A stretch of 64,000 nt of DNA from an uncultured Mucilaginibacter sp. Its GTDB lineage: Bacteria > Bacteroidota > Bacteroidia > Sphingobacteriales > Sphingobacteriaceae. Made by a program: the position numbers and the translations under genes. This document shows positions 17,219-25,371 of the stretch, piece by piece. Position 1 is the stretch's first letter. Every line of letters begins with the position of its first letter. Where the stretch lies: the NCBI RefSeq assembly GCF_913773635.1, contig NZ_CAJYGQ010000006.1:248001-312000 (forward strand). The letters run 5' to 3'. Under the pieces are notes generated by a model. The model saw nothing but the letters and a program-made list of their open reading frames with translations, searched no databases and had not been told where the DNA came from.

Positions 17219-18421
17219 ATGATAAGGAGAACGTTTTTAAAAAATTCGGGGCTTGTTGCCGGTGGCTTATTACTTAGCAACGGGCAATTGTTAGCCAAGC
17301 CGGCAAACGGCATTATAAAAATTGGCATCATTGGTTGTGGAGACAGGGGAAAGGGAATTATGCGCGTAATTGATCAGTTTCCTGATAAGTTTAAAACCGT
17401 TGCCATTTGTGATGTGCTTGATATGCGGCTCAAAGAGGCTCAAAAGTTTGCCAAGCAAACTGTTTACAAGCAATATACAAACCATAAACAGCTGCTGGAA
17501 AACAAGGATGTTGACGCCGTTGTAATTGCAGTGCCGCTTAACATGCACTACCCCGTTGCCGTTGATTCGCTTAAGGCAAACAAGCATCTGTATCTCGAAA
17601 AAACCATGACGTATAATGTGCGTCAGGCTTTGGATTTACTCAAGCTAGTAAAAAATCATCCTAAGCAGGTGGTGCAGGTTGGTCATCAGTATCGTTATTC
17701 ACCTCTTTACTACAAAGTGAAGGAAATGATTGAAAAGGGCTACTTAGGACAAATTAGTCAGGTTGATTGCCGTTGGGACCGCAATGCTAATTGGCGCCGG
17801 CCGGTGCCCGACCCTTCTTTGGAAAGGCAAATTAACTGGCGGATGTACAAAGAGTATTCTGGTGGTTTAGTGGCCGAATTGCTTTCGCATCAAATTGACT
17901 TTATAAATTGGGCATTTGATACCCACCCGTCTGAGTTTATGGCAACGGGAGGCATTGATGTTTTTAAAGATGGACGCGAAACTTTTGATAATGTGCAGGT
18001 AACGCTACGTTACCCCGAAAAGAATCTGATTGGAAATTTTGGAGCTACTTGTGGAAATAGCAGAGATGGTTACCTGTTTAAAATTAAAGGTACTAAAGGA
18101 ACGGTGTCATTGCTTACCGACCAGGGAATGTTTTACCCTGAACAAAGTTTACTTAAAGAAAAAGGTGTTGTTGATGGCGTAACCGGTGCTACCCGCATTA
18201 CCTGGGCTAAGGAGGGTGGAACGCCTATTTTACCTGAACCTACCCGCGATGGTACCTGGTATGCCCTGAATGATTTTTACGACAAAATAGGTACTGGAGA
18301 ACTTCCAGACTCGAATATATATACGGGAGCTAAAACTGCCATATGTGTTCATTTAGCAAACCAGGCATTGTACAACAATGAAATTGTACACTGGAAAGAT
18401 GAGTATAATGTGAAGGCATAA
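17219..18421 (+). CDS. Exported Gfo/Idh/MocA oxidoreductase with flavinylation-like DGVTGAT motif
   Basis: A 400-residue oxidoreductase with a twin-arginine signal (RRTFLK, residues 3-8, then a Gly/Leu stretch to about 27). Rossmann fold at about 33 (IKIGIIGCGDRGKGI). The family EKP motif reads EKT at 127-129. The C-terminal domain has GGLVAELLSHQIDFINW. At residues 319-325 it reads D-G-V-T-G-A-T, which fits the D-x-x-[ST]-G-A-[ST] sequence modified by ApbE in NqrC, RnfG and FMN-binding domains; Thr325 would carry FMN. The gene starts at the base after the apbE stop. The other Gfo/Idh protein in the window lacks the motif. Export plus apbE coupling make a covalent flavin plausible but unproven. 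It ends before a terminator. Confidence 0.9.
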   Translation: MIRRTFLKNSGLVAGGLLLSNGQLLAKPANGIIKIGIIGCGDRGKGIMRVIDQFPDKFKTVAICDVLDMRLKEAQKFAKQTVYKQYTNHKQLLENKDVDAVVIAVPLNMHYPVAVDSLKANKHLYLEKTMTYNVRQALDLLKLVKNHPKQVVQVGHQYRYSPLYYKVKEMIEKGYLGQISQVDCRWDRNANWRRPVPDPSLERQINWRMYKEYSGGLVAELLSHQIDFINWAFDTHPSEFMATGGIDVFKDGRETFDNVQVTLRYPEKNLIGNFGATCGNSRDGYLFKIKGTKGTVSLLTDQGMFYPEQSLLKEKGVVDGVTGATRITWAKEGGTPILPEPTRDGTWYALNDFYDKIGTGELPDSNIYTGAKTAICVHLANQALYNNEIVHWKDEYNVKA

Positions 18422-18443
18422 AACGGAGCATACGTTATCTTAT

Positions 18444-18487
18444 AAGCCGGAGCTAGGTTGCAAAACCTGGCACCGGCTTTTCATTTT
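18444..18487 (+). terminator. Terminator of the apbE-oxidoreductase pair
   Basis: An imperfect long hairpin with AAGCCGG / CCGGCTT outer arms and AGGTT / AACCT inner arms, followed by TTTTCATTTT. It lies about 22 bases after the stop. Confidence 0.85.
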
Positions 18488-18523
18488 ATGATCTATTTTT
18501 ACTTGATTCAACTTAGAACGTTT

Positions 18524-18579
18524 TGATACAAATCGACAAAAGGTTGAGAAAAACTTACTGTTACTTATCGTTTACTTTG
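18524..18579 (+). promoter_or_regulatory. Candidate regulator operator, copy 4, with -7-like TACTTTG
   Basis: TGATACAAATCGACAAAA followed by GGTTGAGAAAAAC at 18524-18553. TACTTTG, one base short of TAnnTTTG, begins at 18573, 49 bp after the start of the copy, as at the other promoters. A leader of about 170 bases would follow. It controls the ricin-GH43 gene and perhaps the gene after it. Confidence 0.55.
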
Positions 18580-18710
18580 GATTATTAACAGCAACAAACC
18601 TAAAAGCATCTCTTTGCCCTAACAAGAGATAGAACTTCCAAAGCGTTACAAATTACTTTCCTCATTGCAGCTGTTCGAACAAAAGGTGTATGGCGCAGGG
18701 GATTGATATG

Positions 18711-18729
18711 TAAGTTTTTAACCAATTAT
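18711..18729 (+). promoter_or_regulatory. TAAGTTTT followed by AACCAATTAT, just before the ricin-GH43 gene
   Basis: TAAGTTTT (18711-18718) is a one-mismatch -7 element. AACCAATTAT (18720-18729) is the leader motif also seen at 771, 972, 7500, 47071 and 49571. They lie 23-40 bp before the start codon. Either a second promoter or a shared leader element is possible. Confidence 0.35.
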
Positions 18730-18751
18730 ATGTAAACCTAAATTCAGTAAA

Positions 18752-20323
18752 ATGATGAGAAACAAAATGTTTACTTTAACGCTTGCTGGCGCTACCTTGC
18801 TATCTGTTGCCTGCCTAAAAGAAAGGCTGAGCAATGATGCTGAAGCTGTGTCTGCCGAACAAACCGCTTACAAAACCAATGCGGCCCCGCCGTTCGGTAC
18901 ATTGGTTGACAGCGCGGTTTACCGCATACGGGGGCTTGCCTCCATAGCAGGTGGACCGGCTATGGAAGTTACAGGAAATTCAACTGCCGAAAACCAGCAA
19001 ATTCAGCAATGGTCGTGGTTTCCGAATAATGGTCAAAAGTGGCGCTTAATTAAAACAGATGCCACTTATTACAAACTGGTTAACCTCACCAGCGGAAAGT
19101 GTCTTAAGTCGCCGTCATCAACATCCGGCGATATTTTGCAACAGGGCACCGATAACGGAACCGATTCGCAGCGTTGGGCAATTGCATACACTGGCACGGG
19201 TAACAACTTTACCTTAACCAACAAAGCCACCGGAATGAAAATGGTTATTGATCCGGATAGCAGTACACCAGGTTCAAAAATAAGGCAAAAAAGTACGGTG
19301 AGTGGTACGCAAGACAGGTTTGAATTCCATAATCTTGAGTTTAATAATCCTGTGAATAACAATGGCCGCCCCGATCCGTTTGTTGCTCAAAAAGATGGCT
19401 TTTATTATTTCTTATCTACCAAAGGGAACCGCATATCAATTACAAAGACAGCTGATATGTCGCTACTTGCAATAGCGCCGGAGACTACAGTTTGGACGCC
19501 GCCATCAGGCACCGATCACTCAGGAAGTATATGGGCACCTGAATTGTTTTTCCTGTCGGGCAAGTGGTACATTTATTTTGCTGCAGCAGACCCTAACGTT
19601 GCTGATAGCCACCATATGTTTGTGTTGGAAAATTCCAGTTCAGATCCAACTACAGGTACCTGGACTTTCAAAGGAAGAATATTTGATACCACAGACCAAT
19701 GGGCTATTGACGGAACTGTTTTAACCATTGGCTCAACCAATTACTTTGTTTGGTCGGGCTGGGAAAACACATCTACTAAATACAAGCAGTATTTATACAT
19801 TGCACAAATGTCAAACCCATGGACTATCACTGGTAGCAGGGTGCTTATATCATCACCAACTAACAATTGGGAGCGTTATGAGCCAAGCGGCAACCTTGGC
19901 GCCGGTGTAAATGAGGGGCCAATTGCTTTGCAAAAAGATGCCAATAGTCCAGTGTTTATCATATACTCTGGCAGTCGTTACAGTAGCGACAACTATTGTC
20001 TGGCTCAAATTCAATTAAAATCTGGCGGTAATCCGTTGATTGGTTCTGATTGGATTAATAAAAAGCAGGTTTTTGTGCGCAATGATGCCAATGGGGTTTA
20101 TGGCCCGGGCCATAATGGCTTTTTCACGAGCAGCTATACTGATCCAAACGGCGTTGCTAAAACCGAAAACTGGTTTATTTATCATGCCCGTAATGTTGCT
20201 AATACATCTAATGGCGAAAGGCGCCCGCGTATGCAAAAATTAACATGGAACGCAGATGGTTCTGCAAACTTTGGAACCGCCGTAGCCAACACTACCAAAC
20301 TTGCCGTACCAATAGGTGAGTAG
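18752..20323 (+). CDS. Lipoprotein with ricin-type CBM13 and GH43 domain
   Basis: A 523-residue surface-type lipoprotein (lipobox SVAC, Cys21). Residues about 55-195 form a ricin B/CBM13-like trefoil with repeated Q-x-W motifs (QQWSWFPNNGQKWRL, TDSQRWAI). Residues about 205-520 form a GH43-like five-bladed propeller with Asp208 (RPDPFV), Asp320 (AIDGTVL) and Glu388 (VNEGPI) in the catalytic positions. SIWAPELFFLSGKWYIYF is the usual blade motif. GH43 enzymes with this layout remove arabinofuranose or act on arabinan. The binding module should hold it to the polymer at the cell surface. Copy 4 of the operator lies upstream and a terminator follows. Confidence 0.9.
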   Translation: MMRNKMFTLTLAGATLLSVACLKERLSNDAEAVSAEQTAYKTNAAPPFGTLVDSAVYRIRGLASIAGGPAMEVTGNSTAENQQIQQWSWFPNNGQKWRLIKTDATYYKLVNLTSGKCLKSPSSTSGDILQQGTDNGTDSQRWAIAYTGTGNNFTLTNKATGMKMVIDPDSSTPGSKIRQKSTVSGTQDRFEFHNLEFNNPVNNNGRPDPFVAQKDGFYYFLSTKGNRISITKTADMSLLAIAPETTVWTPPSGTDHSGSIWAPELFFLSGKWYIYFAAADPNVADSHHMFVLENSSSDPTTGTWTFKGRIFDTTDQWAIDGTVLTIGSTNYFVWSGWENTSTKYKQYLYIAQMSNPWTITGSRVLISSPTNNWERYEPSGNLGAGVNEGPIALQKDANSPVFIIYSGSRYSSDNYCLAQIQLKSGGNPLIGSDWINKKQVFVRNDANGVYGPGHNGFFTSSYTDPNGVAKTENWFIYHARNVANTSNGERRPRMQKLTWNADGSANFGTAVANTTKLAVPIGE

Positions 20324-20372
20324 AAAGTACTGATAAAATAACCAAACCAAAAACCTCACTACATCACAAATT

Positions 20373-20406
20373 CAATAAGCCGGTAGCAATATCGGCTTAT
20401 TGTTCT
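20373..20406 (+). terminator. Terminator after the ricin-GH43 gene
   Basis: A 10-bp stem CAATAAGCCG / CGGCTTATTG with a loop of about 10 bases and a short TTCTT tail. The weak T-run may let some transcription through to the next gene, 60 bases on. Confidence 0.65.
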
Positions 20407-20465
20407 TAAGTACTACCTTGCACAAGTAGTTTAAAGCTACGCTAATACATCCCTATTCGTTGCGC

Positions 20466-23297
20466 ATGATTTATACCCGTTTCAAAATAGTAAAGCTCGC
20501 GAGCCTGATTATATTAATCACTATAAATTGCCTTTTTGCGGGGCAATTATCAGCCCAACCATCTGATAAAATTTACAAAACCTGGGAAAAAGGCTTTACC
20601 CAAAGCCTGCGAAGTACTCATGATATGGCCTTACCCGCATGGGGGCCTTATTCAACCAATTATAATGGTATAAGCCACGTTCCCGCGCGTAACAATGGGA
20701 TAAGATTTGATGTAATTGTTCAGCCTTCGTTTTACCTGCGTAATAACATTGCACTTGCCAGCACACAACGCGAGTCGGGTTACCATCCGTGGCAAGCGTC
20801 ACCAACGCTTTCTTACTTTTCTTACAGGTATGAACTTGAGTGGAAAGACGGGGTATATTGCGATGTTTCATTCAGTGAAATTGATAAGCAAAGCCGTTTA
20901 ATAAAAGCCGAATTTGTAAACAATACCCAAAGCAACCGCAGTTTGGCACTCAATCTTTTTAGCACTATTAGTTTTCCATATAACAAAATGGTAAAAGTTA
21001 CACTGCCTGAAGGCACTAGTTGGCAAGAGGCGGCGAGTTACATAAGCCTTACAGATTCTGTAAAATCACCTAACTATAATTTGATATACAACGGACAACT
21101 GCGTGGCCAGGTTACTGACGAAAATGCTGTAAGCGGTACGGCTATACAAACAAGCAAAATTGCCGGGCAAGTCATCAACTTCAAGCTAGGTAACTTTAGG
21201 CATTTAAAAAATGGATTACTCATAATCAGGTATAAAAACAGTGGTAGCAAAGATGTCAGACTACAGGCTGTAGTAAATGGCCAAACAAAAAAGGAACTGA
21301 TTTTTAAGGTAGCAGCTAATTACGCTCAATTAAATCTAAATATTAATGATTTGAAAGGCGAATTTTTGTCTCTCCTGTTGAAGACCATTGGTGATGGTCC
21401 AATTTTTTTAGATGGCTTTGCTTTAGTGAATAACGATGAAGTACCGGCCGTAAAATTTCAAAATGAAGAGTTGAATTTAAAGCCTGAAATTACGAATGTA
21501 CTTCATAACGGTGCAATACTAAAGTATAATGACATTGACGAGTACTATGGCATACTTTGGCAAGACACCACCGCCGATAGGCGAACCATACTTGATCAAA
21601 GTCCTGATGAAGCACTCGCCAAGTTTGACAACCTTGTAAAAGCAGGCCATGCAAGACTCAACGGTGGCCGTATAAACGGTAATGGAAAAGGTTATTTTCG
21701 CAATGTGTTCATAACACCAATAGTTGTAAAGCCAGGGCAAATGCTGTCTAAAAATTTTGTTGTAGTATCTGGTAGTACGAAAGATCAGGTGGTTGAAAAA
21801 CTTAAGTCCTTCAATATCCAGTGGGCATCTTTTGAAACAGCTTATACAAAACGTAAAAACGAGGCCGCCTTGCCAAAGGTAAATCAAGGAGGAAAGCCAT
21901 TCTCGTTTAGTCAGCAATTAATGGCTGCCACGGTGTTAACAAACCTTAACTATCCTGTTTTTGCCGGCAACAAATATTTCAAACACACTACTCCTGGTAA
22001 GCGTTGGAGTTCTTTTTACACTTGGGATTCGGGATTTATTGGTTTAGGTTACACTGATATTAATCTAGGCAGAGCGTTAGAAAGCCTAAACGCTTACACT
22101 ATGGATGAGCAAGAGCAATCAGCATTTTTAGAGCATGGTACACCTTTACCTGTGCAGGCTTACCTGTTTAATGAGCTTTGGGATAAAACTCAAAACCTTG
22201 AATACCTCAAGTATTTTTATCCGCGTTTAAAGCGCTATTACAGCTTTTTATCAGGTGCCGAAAACTCGCCCACACGCCGCTTAAAAAGCGGCATGATACA
22301 AACCTGGGATATATTTTATAACTCAGGTGGCTGGGACGATTATAGTCCGCAAGTGTACACGCATCAAAAAAAGCTGGAAAAGTTAATTGCTCCGGTTATT
22401 AACACCGCACATCAAATACGCTTTGCCAAATTACTTAAAGCAGCTGCTTGGCAGCTTGGCTACAAGCAGGATATTGCTATTTATGATGAAGATATAAAAG
22501 TCTACACTAATGCCTTGCAGCAAAATTCTTGGGACGAAGCGGCAGGATACTTTGGTTATGTAAATCATGATGCTGATGGAAAAGCAACCGGCATATTAAA
22601 GCATGAAACCGGAGTAAACTATAACATGGGCTTGGACGGCTGTTCACCTCTTATTGCAGGTATTTGCACGCCGCAGCAGCAAGTCAAGTTGCTTGCTAAC
22701 TTGTTTACAAGTGCCAAGCTATGGACGGAGCAAGGAATAACAGCTATTGACCAGTCTTCGCCATACTACAATAAAGACGGTTACTGGAACGGCAGAGTAT
22801 GGATGCCTCACCAATGGTTTTTATGGAAGACCATGTTTGATTTGAATGAGCCCGAGCGCGCACTTCAGATTGCAAACACCGCTTTAAACGTTTGGAAGAG
22901 AGAAACCGATGACACCTACAATTGCTGGGAAAATTTCGGTGTAGAAACGGGTAATGGCGGTGGTTGGCACCAGTTTGGCGCATTGTCATCGCCGGTTATC
23001 AATTGGTATAACGCATTGTATAAACCCGGCACAATAACCCACGGCTTTAACTTATGGTGCATAAAGCAAAGTTTTGGTGCCAATAATGACGGCTATAAAG
23101 GAGAGTTTCAATTATTTGATAACACCTCAAATAACGGTGCCGCAATGCTTCTATGCCTTAACGAAAATTTTGAATACAAAGCCGCTTGTAATAACCAGCC
23201 AGTTAAGTTGACAAAAGTTGCCAACGGCTCGTACATTTTAAAAATTACAAGTCAGTCAAAAAGGAAGCTCAGCATTCAAATAACTAAGAAGGTTTAA
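20466..23297 (+). CDS. Secreted GH63/MGH1-like (alpha/alpha)6-barrel glycoside hydrolase
   Basis: I take the ATG at 20466; a TTG two codons upstream is less likely. The 943-residue protein has a signal peptide (about 1-30, GQLSAQ), an N-terminal beta-sandwich region (about 40-480) and a C-terminal alpha-toroid (about 490-880) of the mannosylglycerate-hydrolase/GH63 type. Motifs include SSFYTWDSGFIGLGY, ETGVNYNMGLDGCSPLI, GYWNGRVWMPHQWFLWK and TYNCWENFGVETGNGG. GWDDYSP (acid-type Asp) and NCWENFG (base-type Glu) are the likely catalytic carboxylates. Family members cut alpha-linked glucose or mannose, or act as broader exo-enzymes. The substrate here is unknown; with GH43 neighbours it may trim side chains. 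It is the last clear member of the first locus. Confidence 0.85.
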   Translation: MIYTRFKIVKLASLIILITINCLFAGQLSAQPSDKIYKTWEKGFTQSLRSTHDMALPAWGPYSTNYNGISHVPARNNGIRFDVIVQPSFYLRNNIALASTQRESGYHPWQASPTLSYFSYRYELEWKDGVYCDVSFSEIDKQSRLIKAEFVNNTQSNRSLALNLFSTISFPYNKMVKVTLPEGTSWQEAASYISLTDSVKSPNYNLIYNGQLRGQVTDENAVSGTAIQTSKIAGQVINFKLGNFRHLKNGLLIIRYKNSGSKDVRLQAVVNGQTKKELIFKVAANYAQLNLNINDLKGEFLSLLLKTIGDGPIFLDGFALVNNDEVPAVKFQNEELNLKPEITNVLHNGAILKYNDIDEYYGILWQDTTADRRTILDQSPDEALAKFDNLVKAGHARLNGGRINGNGKGYFRNVFITPIVVKPGQMLSKNFVVVSGSTKDQVVEKLKSFNIQWASFETAYTKRKNEAALPKVNQGGKPFSFSQQLMAATVLTNLNYPVFAGNKYFKHTTPGKRWSSFYTWDSGFIGLGYTDINLGRALESLNAYTMDEQEQSAFLEHGTPLPVQAYLFNELWDKTQNLEYLKYFYPRLKRYYSFLSGAENSPTRRLKSGMIQTWDIFYNSGGWDDYSPQVYTHQKKLEKLIAPVINTAHQIRFAKLLKAAAWQLGYKQDIAIYDEDIKVYTNALQQNSWDEAAGYFGYVNHDADGKATGILKHETGVNYNMGLDGCSPLIAGICTPQQQVKLLANLFTSAKLWTEQGITAIDQSSPYYNKDGYWNGRVWMPHQWFLWKTMFDLNEPERALQIANTALNVWKRETDDTYNCWENFGVETGNGGGWHQFGALSSPVINWYNALYKPGTITHGFNLWCIKQSFGANNDGYKGEFQLFDNTSNNGAAMLLCLNENFEYKAACNNQPVKLTKVANGSYILKITSQSKRKLSIQITKKV

Positions 23298-23386
23298 GTA
23301 TTAAGCCGGACATTCGGACTAAAGCAATTTCTGTTCTCAAATTACATCCTTGGCAACTTTTAACTTTGAAATGTATAAGTTTGTAA

Positions 23387-24259
23387 ATGGCAACAGAGAT
23401 CATTGGTAAAGAAAAAGGTACGTTTCGAGTAGCTGCAATTGGTGAAAATAAATGTACACTCGAGTCATATAATCGGCGCGATTTTTACAAGATAAGTTTG
23501 GTAACCAGCGGAGGTACGCCGTGTCAGTTGTTGTATGGTTCGTTAAAACCTTTTTTAATAACAAAGCCGGCCCTTGTATTTTTAAGTCCGCTGGTACCGC
23601 ATTCATGGGTCGTGCCTGAAAACATTACTCCTGCGTGCGGTTATTTTTGCGTTTTTGATGAAGCGTTTGTCAATACCAACGCTCACTCGGGCAGGTTAGC
23701 TAATGAAATATTTTCCGGCCAAAAATCTCCGGTTTATTTTCCGGTCGAAGCGGACTTAGTTTTTTTAGAAACACTGTTTACACGAATGCATAATGGCGAA
23801 AATAATGAGTACCAGAATCGGAATGATTTAATCAGAACTTACTTAGATTTGATTTTTCATGAAGCTATAAAAGCAGGTCATGAAGCCAAGAATCAAGAGC
23901 GAGGCTCATTACGCCTTGCTGCGGCCTTTATGAGGCTTTTGCGGCAACAGTTTCCTGTTGACTTACCATTGCAAGCTATTAAGTTAAGAACAGCTTCAGA
24001 TTTTGCAGATACAATTGCCGTGCACGTCAATCATTTAAACACAGTGGTACAAAAGGCAACAGGCAAAACAACTACCTCCCATATTAATGAGCAAATATAT
24101 GCCGAGGCTAAGTCGTTATTAACACATACTAATTACACGGTTTCAGAAATAGCTTCCTGCCTTGGTTTTGAGTATCAAAGCTACTTTAACCGTTTCTTTA
24201 AGAGGCAGGCAGGTGTAAGCCCGCTAAATTTCAGAAAAAGCTTTGAAAAGTATAATTAA
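23387..24259 (+). CDS. AraC family transcriptional regulator
   Basis: A 290-residue one-component regulator. The N-terminal half (about 20-110) is a cupin-like sensor domain (FYKISLVTSGGTPCQLLYG, VFLSPLVPHSW). The C-terminal AraC domain at about 190-288 has TVSEIASCLGFEYQSYFNRFFKRQAGVSPLNFRK as its second helix-turn-helix. The start ATG is 89 bases after the preceding stop. It stands beside, and on the same strand as, an aldo/keto reductase (66 bp gap). AraC regulators of this type often control such a neighbouring reductase, so that is the likely target. The inducer is unknown. Confidence 0.92.
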   Translation: MATEIIGKEKGTFRVAAIGENKCTLESYNRRDFYKISLVTSGGTPCQLLYGSLKPFLITKPALVFLSPLVPHSWVVPENITPACGYFCVFDEAFVNTNAHSGRLANEIFSGQKSPVYFPVEADLVFLETLFTRMHNGENNEYQNRNDLIRTYLDLIFHEAIKAGHEAKNQERGSLRLAAAFMRLLRQQFPVDLPLQAIKLRTASDFADTIAVHVNHLNTVVQKATGKTTTSHINEQIYAEAKSLLTHTNYTVSEIASCLGFEYQSYFNRFFKRQAGVSPLNFRKSFEKYN

Positions 24260-24325
24260 TGCTTTGAAATGTTTTTAGCAGTTATAAAGCATGTAGGTAG
24301 CTTTGCTTAAACAAACAACACTAGC

Positions 24326-25180
24326 ATGAGTACGCAAAGATTTAAAACCACATTTCTTTTAGGCGGCGATCTTGAGATAAATCGCATGGGCTTTGGAGCA
24401 ATGCGCATTACGGGTCCTCAAATTTGGGGCATGCCCGAAAATCCACAAAATTCTATTGACTTGCTAAAGCGAGCAGTAGAGTTGGGGGTCAACTTTATTG
24501 ATACGGCCGACCAGTATGGCCCTTTCACTTCAGAACAGCTGATTGCCGACGCATTGCATCCTTATAATGAAAATTTGGTTGTTGGAACCAAAGGCGGTTT
24601 AGTAAGATTTGGCCCATGGGCTGATTTTAATCATGACGCCTCACCTCAACACTTGGAGGAGGCCATTAACGGCAGTTTAAGACGACTAAAGCTAGAGCAA
24701 ATTTACTTATACCAGTTGCATCGTATAGATTCCAAAGTGCCGGCTGAAATAAGCTTCGAGTATTTAGCCAAAGCCCAGCGGCAAGGTAAAATAAGGCATA
24801 TTGGCTTGTCAGAAGTATCTGTAGATGATATAAAGCTTGCGCAAAAGTACTTTAAAGTAGTATCGGTCCAAAACCGGTATAGTGTTTTAGACAGGGAATG
24901 GGAGCCGGTGTTAGCGTATTGCAAGGAACAAAATATTGCTTTTATTCCATGGTTTCCTATTGGTGGAGGAATGACCAGCATGACCGAAAAGCTCAAACAA
25001 ATTGCTAACGCAAAGGGCGTAACAATGCATCAGTTGGCGTTAAGCTGGTTGTTACATAAAGCCGATAACATTCTGCTTATACCCGGCACATCGAGTATGA
25101 TTCACTTAGAAGAAAACCTGAAATGCGTAGAGATAATGCTCGATGACAACGAAATGCATCAGTTAAATAATCTGGCTTGA
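24326..25180 (+). CDS. Aldo/keto reductase
   Basis: A 284-residue NADPH-dependent TIM-barrel reductase. The tetrad is visible: Asp and Tyr in NFIDTADQYGPFTSE, Lys in VVGTKGG and His in YLYQLHRID. The C-terminal part holds the cofactor-binding segment (LIPGTSSMIHLEENL). The length is typical of the bacterial AKR group that reduces small aldehydes and ketones. It is cytoplasmic, with no signal peptide. It lies just after an AraC regulator and before a terminator, so the two form a small regulatory pair. The substrate cannot be told. Confidence 0.93.
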   Translation: MSTQRFKTTFLLGGDLEINRMGFGAMRITGPQIWGMPENPQNSIDLLKRAVELGVNFIDTADQYGPFTSEQLIADALHPYNENLVVGTKGGLVRFGPWADFNHDASPQHLEEAINGSLRRLKLEQIYLYQLHRIDSKVPAEISFEYLAKAQRQGKIRHIGLSEVSVDDIKLAQKYFKVVSVQNRYSVLDREWEPVLAYCKEQNIAFIPWFPIGGGMTSMTEKLKQIANAKGVTMHQLALSWLLHKADNILLIPGTSSMIHLEENLKCVEIMLDDNEMHQLNNLA

Positions 25181-25195
25181 TTATAACAGTTAAGC

Positions 25196-25242
25196 ATCGT
25201 CAACTATAATACTAGCTTTTGTATATAGTTGGCGATTTTTTC
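25196..25242 (+). terminator. Terminator after the aldo/keto reductase
   Basis: Arms ATCGTCAACTATA and TATAGTTGGCGAT pair with one G-T, loop of about 13 bases, followed by TTTTT. Confidence 0.75.
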
Positions 25243-25371
25243 CTTTTATATCATAGATAAAGCAGTATGATGATAAGTAGCCAACGATAGGTTAAAATAT
25301 TACCTTTGCGGTATAAGGCAGTGATGAGATAACATCTCACTCAATTGTCTAAACGCGTATAAATTTTTTAC

